A stretch of 64,000 bases of DNA from Theocolax elegans. Lineage: Eukaryota; Arthropoda; Insecta; Hymenoptera; Cerocephalidae. Position 1 is the first letter of the stretch; each line of letters opens with the position of its first letter. The notes under the pieces were generated by a model. It made no database searches. It was not told where the DNA came from and worked only from the letters and a program-made list of their open reading frames with translations. The stretch covers positions 56,970,539-57,034,538 of the forward strand of contig CM047431.1 of assembly GCA_026168455.1 (NCBI GenBank), read 5' to 3'. Shown here piece after piece: positions 25,589-38,839 of this stretch. The position numbers and the translations under genes were made by a program.

Positions 25589-27007
25589 CTCTCTCCCTCT
25601 CTCTCTCGCGGCGCAAATGAAAACGATACACTCCTGCAAGTTTAATTACCGTCTCCAGAGGGCGAGACTTGCTTTTTCTCACGAACGTCTTGAGATTCTA
25701 AAGTAAACAGACTTTACAATGCACCAAGTAATTGTACGACGTCATGCTATGATTATATCTTCAACAACGACGGGTTATGTAAATATTTCTTTCTTTCTTC
25801 TTCTTCTTTTTTTTTGCGCGCGCGCACCGGATGTATTCGATTTTTCAAACTTAGCCCCGGATCAAGATCGTTCACCATAGTTTTCATTTCAATCGCATCG
25901 AGTATTAAGACTTTTCAATCGAACAACGAATATAAACAATTAAAGGTATACCTTTTCCAACGATGCGCAGAGAAACGTCTGTACGTTAAGTGGAAACGAT
26001 CGATAAACCCGTCTGCCGGTTCTCGAGATATTTCAGACAGATATAACTTTTGGAAACTAGTCAAAGGTCTTTACGAACTTAGTTTTCAACTTGAGCCATA
26101 TTATTGGTTCCTACTTCTCGATAAAAAAAATCATTAACTTTAATCAAACTAACTTGACAGAGAAAAAATACAGAATTTAATATATAACTACAATTTTCGT
26201 CAAAGTGAACTAATTTTAGTTCTTCCGATAAGTCGTTCTTATATGTGTATATATTTGGATACGCGAGTGAGTATTGTTATTAAAAAATTTAATAAAACAT
26301 TAAGATTTATGAGAAAATAATTATGACTATTCGATTCATTATCTTATACATGTGGGAAAAATTTTAAAATGCACCTAATTTTAGGTACAGACTGGAAATG
26401 TTTTTCAGAAAATAGAAGAAAATTTTTAGTTACAGTAATTTATTTGTTCAAAAGTTATTCTAACTTCAAAAAGTGAGTTTTTTTAACATCCACTGTGTTT
26501 CCAGCTATTTATATGAAAATCTATCAACTTTTACTAGAGAACATTACATATAACATTCGTTACTAATTATATCTTGAATTTATCCTTTTGGGTAAGAATT
26601 TCTAATCTCAAGGTCAATGTTTCACAAAACTTATGTTAATATTGACAATGAAATAATTGTAAATTCACCACAACTGATTTTTTCATCCAAAAGTCTAAAA
26701 AAAGCTTAAAGCAATACCTTTCAAATAATCTGTAGCATTTTTATGGCCTTCAATTCTGTATAAAATTGTGATAATTTAAAGAAGAACAAAATTTTTTTAT
26801 AAATTCAAATCGGAATTACCGTGTTAATTTTTGAAATTTTTTTGTGCATCTACTTATATTAAACGATGAAAATATTAAGTATTTTTTTAACTAAGCGGAT
26901 GATTTTTTTAAAAATAATAGCTAATATATAGTACCAGTAATATACAGAAGATGTATAATGTTAAAAAAAGTATGTTTTACGAATAAAGGTATACTGATAG
27001 GTATACA

Positions 27008-27050
27008 TAGCCTGATGAGGATAGAGGATATATCCATGAAACCGTCGCTG
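27008..27050 (+). ncRNA. Hammerhead-core-like motif, type I layout
   Basis: CTGATGA (27012-27018) is followed by GGATA, a 7-nt loop and TATCC (perfect 5-bp stem II), then AT, GAAAC, C and GTC (27044-27046). The four bases after GTC (27047-27050, GCTG) pair with the four before the core (27008-27011, TAGC) as a short stem I. Stem III would be only A-U and C-G, as in minimal hammerheads that work as dimers. The extra AT between stem II and GAAA departs from the consensus, so activity is doubtful. The 3' flank resembles that of the motif at 19346, suggesting the same repeat family. Confidence 0.35.
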
Positions 27051-30000
27051 CAAGATACAAATATTTATTGATTAACATCGACCAAAATCCTCCTTCAAGT
27101 ATAATTTGCAGCCTTCCCGTTATCAATTATAAGCGCATGTACGAATGTACGAATAATACACTCGATTGTACAAAACAATAGAATGAAATACAAATCGATT
27201 TAGGGAAATCCATGAAATGTCATACAGGCAAAAGTGTTTCACTCGGAAAAGTGAATATAGGTACACTCACGAGGAGTATTCGCACGCATATTCGAAAATA
27301 TAAAACCCTCTGGCGAAAGGGGTATAGGGCGCGCGTCACCTCTTTGAACCTTCGTACGACTGGTTAGCCGCTTCTGCGGTCAAAGTACCAACGGATCACG
27401 TCACGAAAATTGCCTGCTGATATCTGATCGAGCGAAAAGGCACCGTCGCCACCACCACCAGTACCACTGGCAGTATCGAATGACTCACGATACTCCGAAA
27501 TTGCCGAAGGGACTATGATTTTTTTTTTTTTACAATCCTCGCTATTCGGAAATATTATTCGTACCGAATGTGGAAAGCTTGGTGTTTTTTTTTATTCTGG
27601 TTATTCCCCGCCAAAAAGAATTTAGAGCATCGAGCGAGCCTGTGACCCAAATAGCGGAGTATGTACGTCGATTGCTTTGCGAATCCGATTGGTTGGAAAA
27701 TATGTTTAGATAAATAATATGGTTTATATTTGTATAGAACTGTCAATGTTAAACAAGGCACCCATTAATTTCGATTTTTGACTTTAAAAAGAAAATTGAA
27801 TTTTTATTTCGACTCGAACAAAAGATTCTAAAATATTCACGATTTAAGGTAGAAGAGGGTACACGAACTACCAAGCGTTACATAGTCGGTTGCCTAGAAA
27901 CAAACGATCGAAACGACGCGTCGGTACATACAAACGAGAAAACACTAGGTTGGGGGGAAAAAGAAGGAGAGAAAGAAAAGAAGGAAAAGCAGACAATGAT
28001 GAGGTACAGTACTCTGTAGAGCTTACCTTGGCTTTGTATCGACGTAATTTCTTCGCGCCGAGTAATTTTACTCTCGCTTTCTCACTCGATGCGAGATGCA
28101 ACTTTTGAAGCTATATCTACCTTTCCATAGGGCTTACTTGGTGATCCTATTTGGAAATTCGTCTATGTTTTCTTTTACCTAATTCAAATGGAAAACTGGA
28201 GTGCTGTTGTATTAACACTTTACCAGATGTAATCAAATATTTCTCGGTCGATGATGAAATTCAAGTTGTATTGATTTCTCGCAATTATTGCGATCGTTGG
28301 GCACAAACATTTCATTGGGTTATCGCGAAGAAGCGTAAACGAGAAAAGCAACAATATTTTCGATACAAGGCTCGTAACTTAATATATATCGCTACCCTCA
28401 GGAAAAAAAGAGAACGAATGGAATTATTCAAATGACGTCGGTATAGATATTAAAATTCACTAAAAGAACCAAGGAATACATCTGACTCGTGTTACGAAAG
28501 ACATTTCCATTACGCACGTAAAAGATTTCATAATTTCCACGAGTGTTACGAAATATTCCTGCGAATAAGTCAGATTCCAAGACACTAAGTCTCAGGGTGA
28601 GATATATTTAAAAAAAAAAGAAGAAGGAGGGTAAAGACAAAAGCGACAGAGATTGATGGGGGAGTGGTGGGCAAAGGCTGCGAAAATACGCGCGTGGATT
28701 TTATATATTCCATAATCGCGTGGGCTGTGAAACCGAAGGGTGACGGGTGTTTTTTTTCTCTTTCAACTTGCACACACGGAGGTTAAGATGGTGTTATAAA
28801 TCAACCGTAATCGACTACTCCGGATGTTTGTTCCAATATTGCCTATCGTTTGACTCGTGAAAATACTTTGGTTACGGCCCTCGATACACCCTCCTATAAA
28901 AAAACTAAAATTACTTTTTATTTTACCTTTTTTTCTAATAATTTATGAAAATAATTAAATATTTGTTTAAATGTAGATAAAAAAAATGTCGAGTTGTATT
29001 ATTTTCTTATTAACCGTTCGACCGTTTTACAATTTTCAAATAGTAACCGTAAAAATATCGTCAATATCTTAAAAAAAAAATAAAATGAATATTTTCGCTA
29101 TTTAATTAACACTAGGTCGAGTAAACATAAATATGACAATGTACGTTAAAGAGAAAATTCGTTCTACCAGCAAACTCGAATATTGACCTATAAAAAAACG
29201 ATAACGAAGGGTGTGTATACACGCGAATTATCGAAACATGAATAAATCGATTAGTCGGTTGACCGAATTATAGCGCGATATTATCGGAAATGAAACAAAT
29301 GTAAAACGTAGCTGCTCGAGTATACTACGAGTATCAAGAATAGCAAAAAAAATTGAGGATTTTTCTACATTAAAAAAAAATGGCGAGGAGAAAAACCAGC
29401 CAACGACACACTTGAACGTTTATTTTCATTCGAATCGTCAGGTATCGAGCGCACGCGCATTCGATTTATTTCTCTCGTTCTTCCTCCGTGTGTAAACAAA
29501 CGAAGAGTAAACTGGTTGTTTTTATCAACGTGAGTTTCACGGAAAGTGGAGGGGAGGAAAAGAGTATTGTTAATTAAAAACGAGTGAAAAAGGTAGAGAG
29601 ACTGTAAGAGGGAGGAAAAAGAGTACAGGGAGATAATTCGTACAGCTGCTCGTCAGGTGCATCCGCATTCGATTTATTTTCCGTTCTCCTGGCACACGGC
29701 CGTGACATTTTTTAACGAGAAAGTAGTTTGAGCGAAAAAATAGTGAATACCTGGGCTTGGTGTGTCCGTCGATACGTTATCTCGCGAACTCCTATATCCT
29801 GTACTATTTTACTGTTTTAATAGTCGTGGCTAGCTAATTGATAAAATATCTACACATCTTAAATAATTCGAATAATAATAAATATAATCTATTTCATTTA
29901 TTTTAATTTTATTGGTTTCGTATATTACGTACAACTTGGATAATAATACAATATTAAAAAACTATAATTGATAATATTCACGTGAGGTATGTGCTTATAA

Positions 30001-30961
30001 TTTACTTATTTCCGAATTATAAATTTTAACGTAATAATGCGTTTTCTACTCACGCAAACACGAATGACATGTTACATTACAACGTCAAAAAGGAACACCT
30101 GCCACGGAGATGCATTCTTTGTGTTTTTTTTTCTTAACTGGACGCGAAGCAACATATACGTTTACAGTGTGTGTGTGTTCGACGAAATTGACTATAATTT
30201 CGATATAATCAACAATATTGAACCATACCATGGCCAATCATAATTTGTCATTTTGAGCAGGCGAAGTACAAGTTGGTGCATTTCAGTTACCGCTCTTCTA
30301 ACACTTAGATTCGTTGGTTTTAAGGTCTGAGCTCAACACAGTCCATCACAACAAACCAATTTAGATATTTCCTAATTCACGATTAAATTACTTTTGAAAG
30401 AGTAAAATCAGAATTTGTCAGTTTCAACATTGAAATATATATATATAGGTTCTCGGAGAGATCCTCGCACGCTTGTCCAATCTGCAAAATCATTGAGAAA
30501 AACATATCGACAAAGACTCTGTATCGGCGAGTGATCAACCGACTCAACCATCATCGAAAGTTCCAATCTCATTTAAACAAACGAAACGACGCCGAAAGAT
30601 ATATAAAAAAGAAGAGTCGAAATACGACCGAGTGTTCATTATTATCATACAGACCCGTAAAAAAATAAACCGATATATATATATATATAGATATATAGAT
30701 ATACAGTGAGTGTAACCAAAAGAGCGGAATATCCAATCGTCATTTTAGTTGATTACATATCGAATAGTATAAGGCCTTTCGGTCGGTCGAAACAACGCCG
30801 CGCGATTTACCCACGTGAAAATCTAAAATAGTCCCGAAGCGCAATGACGCGACCGAAATCCCAATTCCGTACCGATAACAATGGACGAAAGGCACTAAAA
30901 GTTATTTCCACAGATAATAAAACGAAAACATCTCGGCACTCTAAAAGCAACATTCCCCTGT

Positions 30962-30986
30962 ACACACACACACACACACACACACA
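30962..30986. repeat. (CA)n microsatellite
   Basis: About twelve AC units. Confidence 0.95.
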
Positions 30987-32329
30987 TACCTATGTCCACA
31001 ACATAGTCACCGAGACATTTTCACAAAATACACATTTCCCCAGTAGCCCCCTCCCCCCTTGATTCGATTCTCAATTATATTGCTCCCTTGGTAACCAATA
31101 CCCTTTTATTTCGCTGCTCCCTATATCGTTTTCGACGTTCGCCTGCTTATACTCTCTCTCTCTCTCTCTCTCTCTCCCGTGGATTCTCTATATGTACTCG
31201 CAATATCGCGAATTATAACCACCCCTAGTTTCATTGTCATCCGACCGTACAACGAATGCGCGATAAAAAGGTATGTATATATATACATATTGTTGCGAGG
31301 TCCTTGATCAAAATCGTCTGGATGATTTTTTTCCTTTCGCGCGGTCTCTATTTTTTAGACGTACTAAAATATTCGTAATTACTTTCGTTGGGTTTTCGAG
31401 ATATTAAATTGGATGGCGGGTGTACGGATACGGTATAGTGAAAGTAATCGCGATTATTCGTTGGGTATAACGAATAACGAACCCTGGCAAAGACAGCGGA
31501 GAACGTTGATTTGTTGACGATTGCGAATAGTTGTTGTTAAAGAAAATAGAGGTCCGCGGGTGATCGATTTTTTCATACTCTCAACACCGAATTCCGAGGT
31601 ATTGTCTGTATAGAATAACGTAAAAGAGACAAATAAAATATTATCGCTATACACTATTTTAAAATATCGTCTTCAATACCGAAGGATCATTTTTTATATT
31701 ATTAGTGTAGGTTAATCTTGCTAGCGTAGACGAGTGATCGTGCACCGACAAAACCTAAGAAGAACGATGTAAAAAAAATAGAAGAAAGAGTTGTCATTTT
31801 GAAATCTTTGGCCGAATCTTGCAACGGTACGACCGTACCTTTAAACGACAAATATTTCCATCTTCGTGTGTATGTGTATACGCTTACATCAAAGGATGAA
31901 ATCTAGCCGAGGTTGCTACAACAAACAATGACGAATAATAATAAAGGGTAGAGAAGAAACGAGCGGACAGAGTCAGATACGAAATGACGGTATAACAGCA
32001 TTACTGTTAATTATAGCCGAAGTGTAGGATGTGACGTTAATACTAAACGGGAAAAGATCGCGCGCATGTTTTGCCTTTGCGCTCGCTCGCATAAAATCCG
32101 TCCGGCTCGTAAAAACATGCCGCACGGGGAATACTAAGTTCCATTGATATTTCGAGGTTCGGGTGTACTCACCTCCACCCCTCCTCCCTACCCACCTTCA
32201 CGTAGAAAATGAAAAGGAATGGAATGAAAGAAACAAAAAAAAAAGTCGTTCTCACGAGCCTCGAAATTCTCGGCCTTGGATATTATGTGTCTTCTCATTA
32301 TCGTGTCGAGACTCCTTTTTTTTCTCCCT

Positions 32330-32361
<32 letters not shown>

Positions 32362-35300
32362 TCGACCCACGAGATATTTTTCGTCGTGTGCACCTGCTCG
32401 CGACTCCTCTCTCTTCCTCTTTTTCCCTTTACCATACGTAATGAAAGGCGCACTGCATTAAAGTAGATGCCCGTACTCTTTAATGCGGTTAAATATTTTT
32501 TCTTTCTGCAACCTACGAATTGTTTTTGTTACACGTACCTTCATTATTTTATTGTATTTTTCAGGATATACGTTTAAGCGAACGGAACGAAAATGTATAA
32601 AAATTGCGCTTGACGTTCCGGGGATTTCTTTCCACATCGACTGTGATGAAAATAATTTTACTAAAATTTGTATATACATATACACGTGTAAAATTGTAAT
32701 CCATTTATATTGTTGTGCGTTAAAAAAAAAGCAGAATTATATTTATTCGTATTGTGAACAGAATATACACGTTTATATTGATACCAACAGTTTCTCTTTG
32801 TACGCAGCTTGATCGATATACCCATTTTTTAAATCCTAAAATTGTTACGGATTACGGGGTTCCTAAGCAACCAATGAAACGAGAAACTATGTCTTTTCCT
32901 GCAACATAATCAACGTAATATCTTTCGCAGGACAACTACAACTGTTGGATTAATGAAAAAAAGAAAAAAAAAAGAATGGCGCCAATGTCGTATCTCGGTA
33001 ACGGAATGTAGAACGAGCGGAAGTAGCGAAGGTACGATACTCAGTGTTTACAATCCCGAGTATTTAACCTAGGGCATAATTAGCGCACTTATGCAGGAGG
33101 TATTCACGAGTCCGACCCCCGCAAGCTCCATCGAATTTATGAACTCGAACTAACGGTCAAGGAGATTTTCTTATTCACCTCGCGTATAAAGTATATTGTA
33201 TATAACACGCAAGAGAGAAAGATAGATAAATCGAGACTGGATGAGAATTTGGTAGGTCGACTATCCTATCCTTATGCATTGTTTTCTTTATACCCGAGCG
33301 TTATTGATGCTTGCTTTAGGTTATAAACCTGAAATTTGTGGGATACAACGTTGATCCTATTGGTTGCGATTTCTTTTAATCCTTCAGGTTATCCTCCGCA
33401 ACGTTCCATAAACTATTACACTGATTCTCTATTTTTTTTCTCTCCTTTTTTTCGATTCGTTTCGATTTATAGGGTAGTTTCGCCCGTAGTTGTTTTAGAA
33501 CGGTATAGCTTCTATTGATCTTAAGATTATACTCGGTGTTACTGCTTGTTTCTATTAGCTAAAACTACAATATGTTAAATAATGCGAAGAATCGTTTTAA
33601 ATTATATACCATTTTAAGGGGAATAATTGTAGCACAATAAGATAAAAAAAAAGTCAATGTCAATGTAAGTTACGTGTAATTTAATTACGTAAAAAAGTTA
33701 ATCGTTTCACGGAACTTATAATTATTCATTGGTAAATATACTCGAAGCTTTTTCAGAGTTTCTACTTTTTACTTTCTTCGGGGAACGAAGCGCGCAGTGC
33801 AAATTTTCCTTCTCTTCTAGTGGCCGATGTTAAACATTATATTTAAATGTACTATCTTCAAAAATTCCACGGTGTCCTCCTATACTTACGTAATATTTGA
33901 ATTTCCTTGTGTGCCAACGATAATGGGATAAAAATGGTTATACTAAATTTAAATAAAATTCTCTTAGTCGAGTTTAATTACAATGTGTCGTACAAGAATC
34001 TTTTTTTTTTTTTGAAGTAACGACATGCTTATAGATAGTTCATATACGTGAATGAACAAAAACTAATCGAACGCGAATAATAGTTGATAAATTAAATAAA
34101 TAGCAGCATGAAAAATAATGAAGGTATAATATTATAAACAAATGAGTGATAGATCGAAAATGATCGAGTTGAACGACCGCGATAAATGAATGGGAAAATA
34201 TTTACTTAGTCGATAAAACAGGTACACGTAGGATCGTATCATTCGCAACAATAACCCGGTAGGCGAGCATATATGTGTACCCGCGACATAGATAAGTCGA
34301 GTTCCGTAGATTAATTATTGCATCAAACGGATGTATCGCAAACCTCCATATACAGGGTGACGGAAGGAGGTAACGCGTGGGTGATGCTTCAGACGGTAGA
34401 AGATGCGATGCTTCTTTTTTTTCCTTCGTTCGTTTGACGTGAACATTTTTTTGTCATCCCTATTGTCGTCGAAGGTGTCTGAGAATGAGGAAATCGTTCT
34501 TCTCACCCGAGTTTAATGATGTAACGAATGTTTGTTTCGAATGTATTACGCGAGTCGATTTTCTGGGAGATAATAGCGTTGGTCATGCATTTTTGTGCAC
34601 GCGATATCTTGGCCTCGCAAAATTAGATAAATATATCGATAATGAAGGAATTACATTTTCTTTAAACACGAGTTCACTCTATACCGAATAAAAATCTGGA
34701 ATATATAATAAACGGCAGAGTAAAAAAGAAATATATATATTGATGACGGAAGATATTGCATTGCTCATTAACGGTTTTTATCGGTCGAGTGAATTTAACG
34801 TTAGAACAATTTGACAGGTTATAGCACTAGGAAATAAGAAATATTACCTTTATAAACGTTATTATATGATGGGAAATCTTACAATTACACGGTTAAATAA
34901 GTCCTACCTCTTTCAAACGCCTATTTGAAATAACAATTTCACTTTTACAACGTCGAGAGACAGAAAGAGAGAGAGAGAGAGGGGGAGAGAGAGAAAAAAA
35001 AACCAAGAAGAATACGGTATTATCCTTCTGAAAGCCTACCGTATAGTTTCGGTAGTAAACCTTTAACAATTTCACGATTAAATAACTTTACGCGCATTCG
35101 TCAAACGACGTTGTTAAAAAAGTAAAGATAAACTAACAATTTTTATACAGTCCAATTTCTTTCTCTCCCTCTCTCTCTCTCTCTCTCTCCGTCTCTCTGT
35201 TTTTTAAGCAAAAATACGGTACGAGTGGATAAAAGTGTCGCCGTATATTCCACTCTCAACGGTTGGAATTCAACGTTATATACCCCACCCCTTCTGTACG

Positions 35301-36269
35301 ACATCGTTTTAGTACGAGCAAGGAAATTAGTTTTTCTTACTACCTTGAATTTTATTTAAATGTAACTCTAACCAGAGATTAATTTACCTTTTTCTACGTA
35401 TGAGCTTCCTCTCCACCTCCACCTTCCTCCCTCACTCTCTTTTATTTTTACATTCAACCTGCGCGACTTTACTTTTATTTTCTTTTTTTATTTTTAACGC
35501 ACGCGCACCGACACACGCACACACACACACATCCGCAAAAAATGATGGTTGGAATGAAAAATCTAGAGATTGAATTTTTGTCGTGTCAACAGGGTCGTTT
35601 CAATTACTTCGGAAAACTCAACTGGATTCTAATGTAAACAATTTTCAAACTGTCTGTGCGAGAGACTCCCGTGTACACTGGATGGAAACTCAAAATTGGT
35701 ATTACCTTTGAATTATTATAACCGCTGGTACGTTGCTTCGTTATTTTGTTAATTCGTGAGATTCAATTATTTGCAAGTTGTGGTTTAATTACTATACGCT
35801 CAGGTACGGGCTCCGTATGCATTTGTTCAAACTTTTAACCATATTTTACGAGCACGTGCTCGTTCTATCGTGTTTATATTAATTTGAAGGAAGCGAATAC
35901 GCGGGTACAAAATGATAATTCCTCGGAGAAAGAAACAATTCCATAAAGGAGGCATATATCAAGGTAAAGGGAAAAAAAAGAATCTTTCACCGCGCAATCA
36001 AGGAAAGATTGAAGACACTTGAATCCTTCGAACATCGGTGATATCCCGTATAATACGTAAAACCAGCAAGCACAAACGGCCCATCGATCAACCGATTCCC
36101 TGGAAAAAAAAGCCTGAGAATCGCCGATCAAAGCAGAAGAGACGTCCTCGCTTCCTGTTCACCTCTCACGGTCCCTTGAGCGTGAAAAAAAACCCCGCGC
36201 CCTTCCTGTTTACGGCCTCCGAAATTGATGCTCCGGAAAGGGCCTGGTCCGCGGAAGAAAAAAATAAAC

Positions 36270-36356
36270 GAAAGAGAGAGAGAGAGAGAGAGAGAGAAGG
36301 AGTGAATAAAAAAAAAGAGAGAGAGAGAAAGAGGGAGGAGGGGGGAGGAGGAGAAG
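36270..36356 (+). repeat. Long purine tract, (GA)n and (GGA)n
   Basis: Nearly uninterrupted purines over about 85 bp, with a (GA)n part and a GAGGGAGGAGGGGGG part. Such tracts can form triplex DNA. Similar tracts lie at about 40386-40457, 42421-42450, 43459-43505 and 58448-58487. Confidence 0.9.
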
Positions 36357-36754
36357 TACAATGGGCCGCATGCGAGTCACGTGTCTGATGGGAAATGAAA
36401 AAGTCACGTCTGGAGACACTTGACGGTCCCGTAGCTTTGTTTACCAGGGTGAGGTTGGGATGTTAAGTTACTGTTATTCTGGACAATGGACGCATCGGAA
36501 ATAAGGTGGTAGAAGAGTTGCGGGTATGTAAATTTTTAGTATTACCTGGGTGAGCCACATCGTTACTCCTCGTTGTTCCTTTTAACGGTAAGGATAAACT
36601 TACGTATCTCACTGTACATGAAGAACTGCCGTACACAATCTCTAATTATTCAATCTCGCGCAAGGCCGCTTCCAGGAAGGAAGGGTGGTCGTTCAATAAT
36701 ATTGATTAATCCTATCGAAATTTTGAAGACAATAAAAGAAAAACAAAATTTGTC

Positions 36755-37235
36755 ACAAGTTGTCAAAACTGTAGTTTGGTTAAAATTTTTCTAAATTTAG
36801 ACAACAATGCCAAACTTTAAATTTCGACTAAAAAAATGAAAATAAACATTGCCTATAAGTTTATTAAAACTTTTCTTACGGGTATAAAAACTTAAGTGTT
36901 AAAAAAAGGAAAAAAATTAATTTTAATTCATTTACAACCTTTAATTTCGGAGTCTTTTTCGTTCTACAATATATTTTATTGTTAATGTCAATAAGTTTAA
37001 TTCAAGTTATAACAATCGAGTGACACAGGATTTAAACTTTATAACCAAAATTTTTGCATGTTTTTTTTTAAAATAATTAAACGTTTATATACGTTCAATA
37101 AAACTATTTTTAAACCTGTAGGAAACGTTTATTTTATTTTTTCAATTGAAATTTAAAGTTTGGCATTTTCTCGTTGCCAAAATTCAGGAAAAGCTTTGTC
37201 AAACTATAGTTTTAATCAAGTTTGACAAAACTTGT
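36755..37235. mobile_element. Foldback/MITE-like element with long inverted ends
   Basis: The left end (36755-36825) and the reverse complement of the right end (37148-37235) align with small indels. Both start ACAAGTT, then GTCAAA and TAGTTTG, and end with AATGCCAAACTTTAAATTTC. The interior is AT-rich and has no open frame. The element is about 481 bp. No clear target duplication was found, so the superfamily is not assigned. Confidence 0.6.
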
Positions 37236-37372
37236 AATATTTAAAAAATAAAATAAAATAATTGTTTTCTAGCTTTCGTCGCAAAAAAATTTGTTTTAAA
37301 ATATAATATCTAAGATTCTTATAACAATTTGAATATTTAGATTGCAGAGATTTCGCACGAGACGTTCCGCGT

Positions 37373-37446
37373 TATAAATTAGGTTGAGCGATCAGAAGCG
37401 CACTCGTACAACCGCGTGCATCTTGCAGACGAATCGCAAAACAGGT
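37373..37446 (+). promoter_or_regulatory. Candidate core promoter, 5' non-coding exon and splice donor
   Basis: TATAAA lies at 37373-37378. About 21-29 bp downstream are possible initiators (TCAGA at 37392 or CACTCG at 37401). The following stretch is CpG-rich and ends in a near-perfect donor, AACAG|GTAAGG (GT at 37445-37446). This is the layout of a first exon of about 45-50 nt on the plus strand. No downstream exon could be identified in the window, so the gene is unknown. Confidence 0.3.
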
Positions 37447-37449
37447 AAG

Positions 37450-38150
37450 GCCTAGGTACACGAGAAAGTAAAGTGATTTTTCAAGAGTGGATTAAACCAA
37501 CACTTTAAATACAAGAAAAGTGAAAGTTTCTGGTATATCATCGTATATACGTATATACGTATGGTTTAATCAACTCGAGGAAGGGGTTATACCAGTTCTC
37601 TCGGGTTTCAATAATTTCACGCTTTATCGCTATTCTTATGCACGAAGGTTACTTAATCCTTCCACCTTATTTACATGATACTGACTACTGTTACGCCAAG
37701 GATTAACTACAATTAAAGTACCAGCCACCTTCCCTTTCTACCTTTTATTTTTTGATGTATTGTATTATTAAGAGTTTCTTCGTAATTCGGAATTCGTTGT
37801 CGATCGGTCGAAGGTGAATAAACCCAACCTTTCGCGTTAAAACACGTCAAACTCCGCAAAAACTAGGTGAACAAAAAAAAACACTGGTTAGAATAGAATT
37901 GAAATTTCTATATATATATATATACACAAGCGTTCGAAATACTCATACGTGAAGTTGACCTACGTATTCTCGCAAGATAACCTGTAACCTCTATGAGCGT
38001 ATAGCTGACGTAGCTCATGGAACAGTTGACAGTGTCGTTAAGCTGACTGAGAAGTTAGAGGACGTGCTTTTCATCGAGGCGATCGTGTAAACAGGTTATA
38101 CTCCGGCTTCTTAGAACTTGTATACGTAAGATCATAACGCTCATTAACTG

Positions 38151-38196
<46 letters not shown>

Positions 38197-38839
38197 CTAT
38201 CCTCCTTTTCGTTTTATTACACTGTCTTACTTTTTATTTTTCTCGTTGTTAATGTAATGCAACCTAGTACCTACGAATAAGATGAGAAGCGATTCTTCGT
38301 ACCGTATGGGCAAACAGATAGAATATCTCGTTGCGCACAATGATATTCAGCGGAACAACGGTTCGAGATCTTTGGTATAAATCCGCTAGTTAAATATATT
38401 AACTCGTTACACGTCAAACGAGGAATGCATGTAAATCCATCCTTCGGTGAGATTAATAACAGTTATAAATAATCGGTAAGTATTGTACGAATTTTTAGAT
38501 AAAACTTCCACGTATAGTGCACGTTTACGCGTAAAAATCGTTAAGGTATTTATGAAGCTAGTAGAGTATCGTTATCAGAATGCGACAAATGTCTGAAAGT
38601 GGATTTTGCACTGATTAACTGAACGTGTTAATCCTTAAATACTCACGCGCTCCTTTACCCGGTAATCGTGAAAATAAATTAAAAATGTTTATTGCGCGCG
38701 AGCGTATGGATTTTCAGACCATTTATGCTATTAAATATAATCAGCTGTTTATTTTAAATTTATTTAGGAATATTACGTTAAAAACAAATAGTTTAGTTTT
38801 TAAATTAATATAGAAATTTTGTTGGTCTTGCTGAGCTAA
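37450..38839. other. No recognisable gene; (CT)n tract at 38153-38191
   Basis: AT-rich sequence downstream of the candidate donor. It contains about 20 CT units at 38153-38191 and no convincing exon. Confidence 0.5.

Larger units (their letters stand above)
25589..36754. other. No recognisable gene; microsatellite-rich
   Basis: Contains (CA)n at 30962-30986, (CT)n at 31152-31176, a CT tract near 32325-32362, GA tracts near 34966-34993 and a long purine tract at 36270-36356. Longer frames such as 36038-36388 translate the purine tract (Glu/Arg/Lys repeats) and are not credible genes. The sequence is compatible with intron or intergenic DNA. Confidence 0.45.

Noticed and set aside
29431..29690. 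Two similar blocks CGTCAGGT...CGCATTCGATTTATTT about 217 bp apart
   Set aside because: The match is short and broken, with no clear unit. The CTGACGA core on the minus strand lacks proper stem II and GAAA.
36038..36388. 116-aa frame rich in Glu, Arg and Lys
   Set aside because: It translates a (GA)n/(GGA)n tract; the opposite strand gives equally long Ser/Leu/Phe frames.
36378..36412. Direct repeat AGTCACGT with an E-box CACGTG
   Set aside because: Eight bases repeated once is too short to claim a regulatory site.
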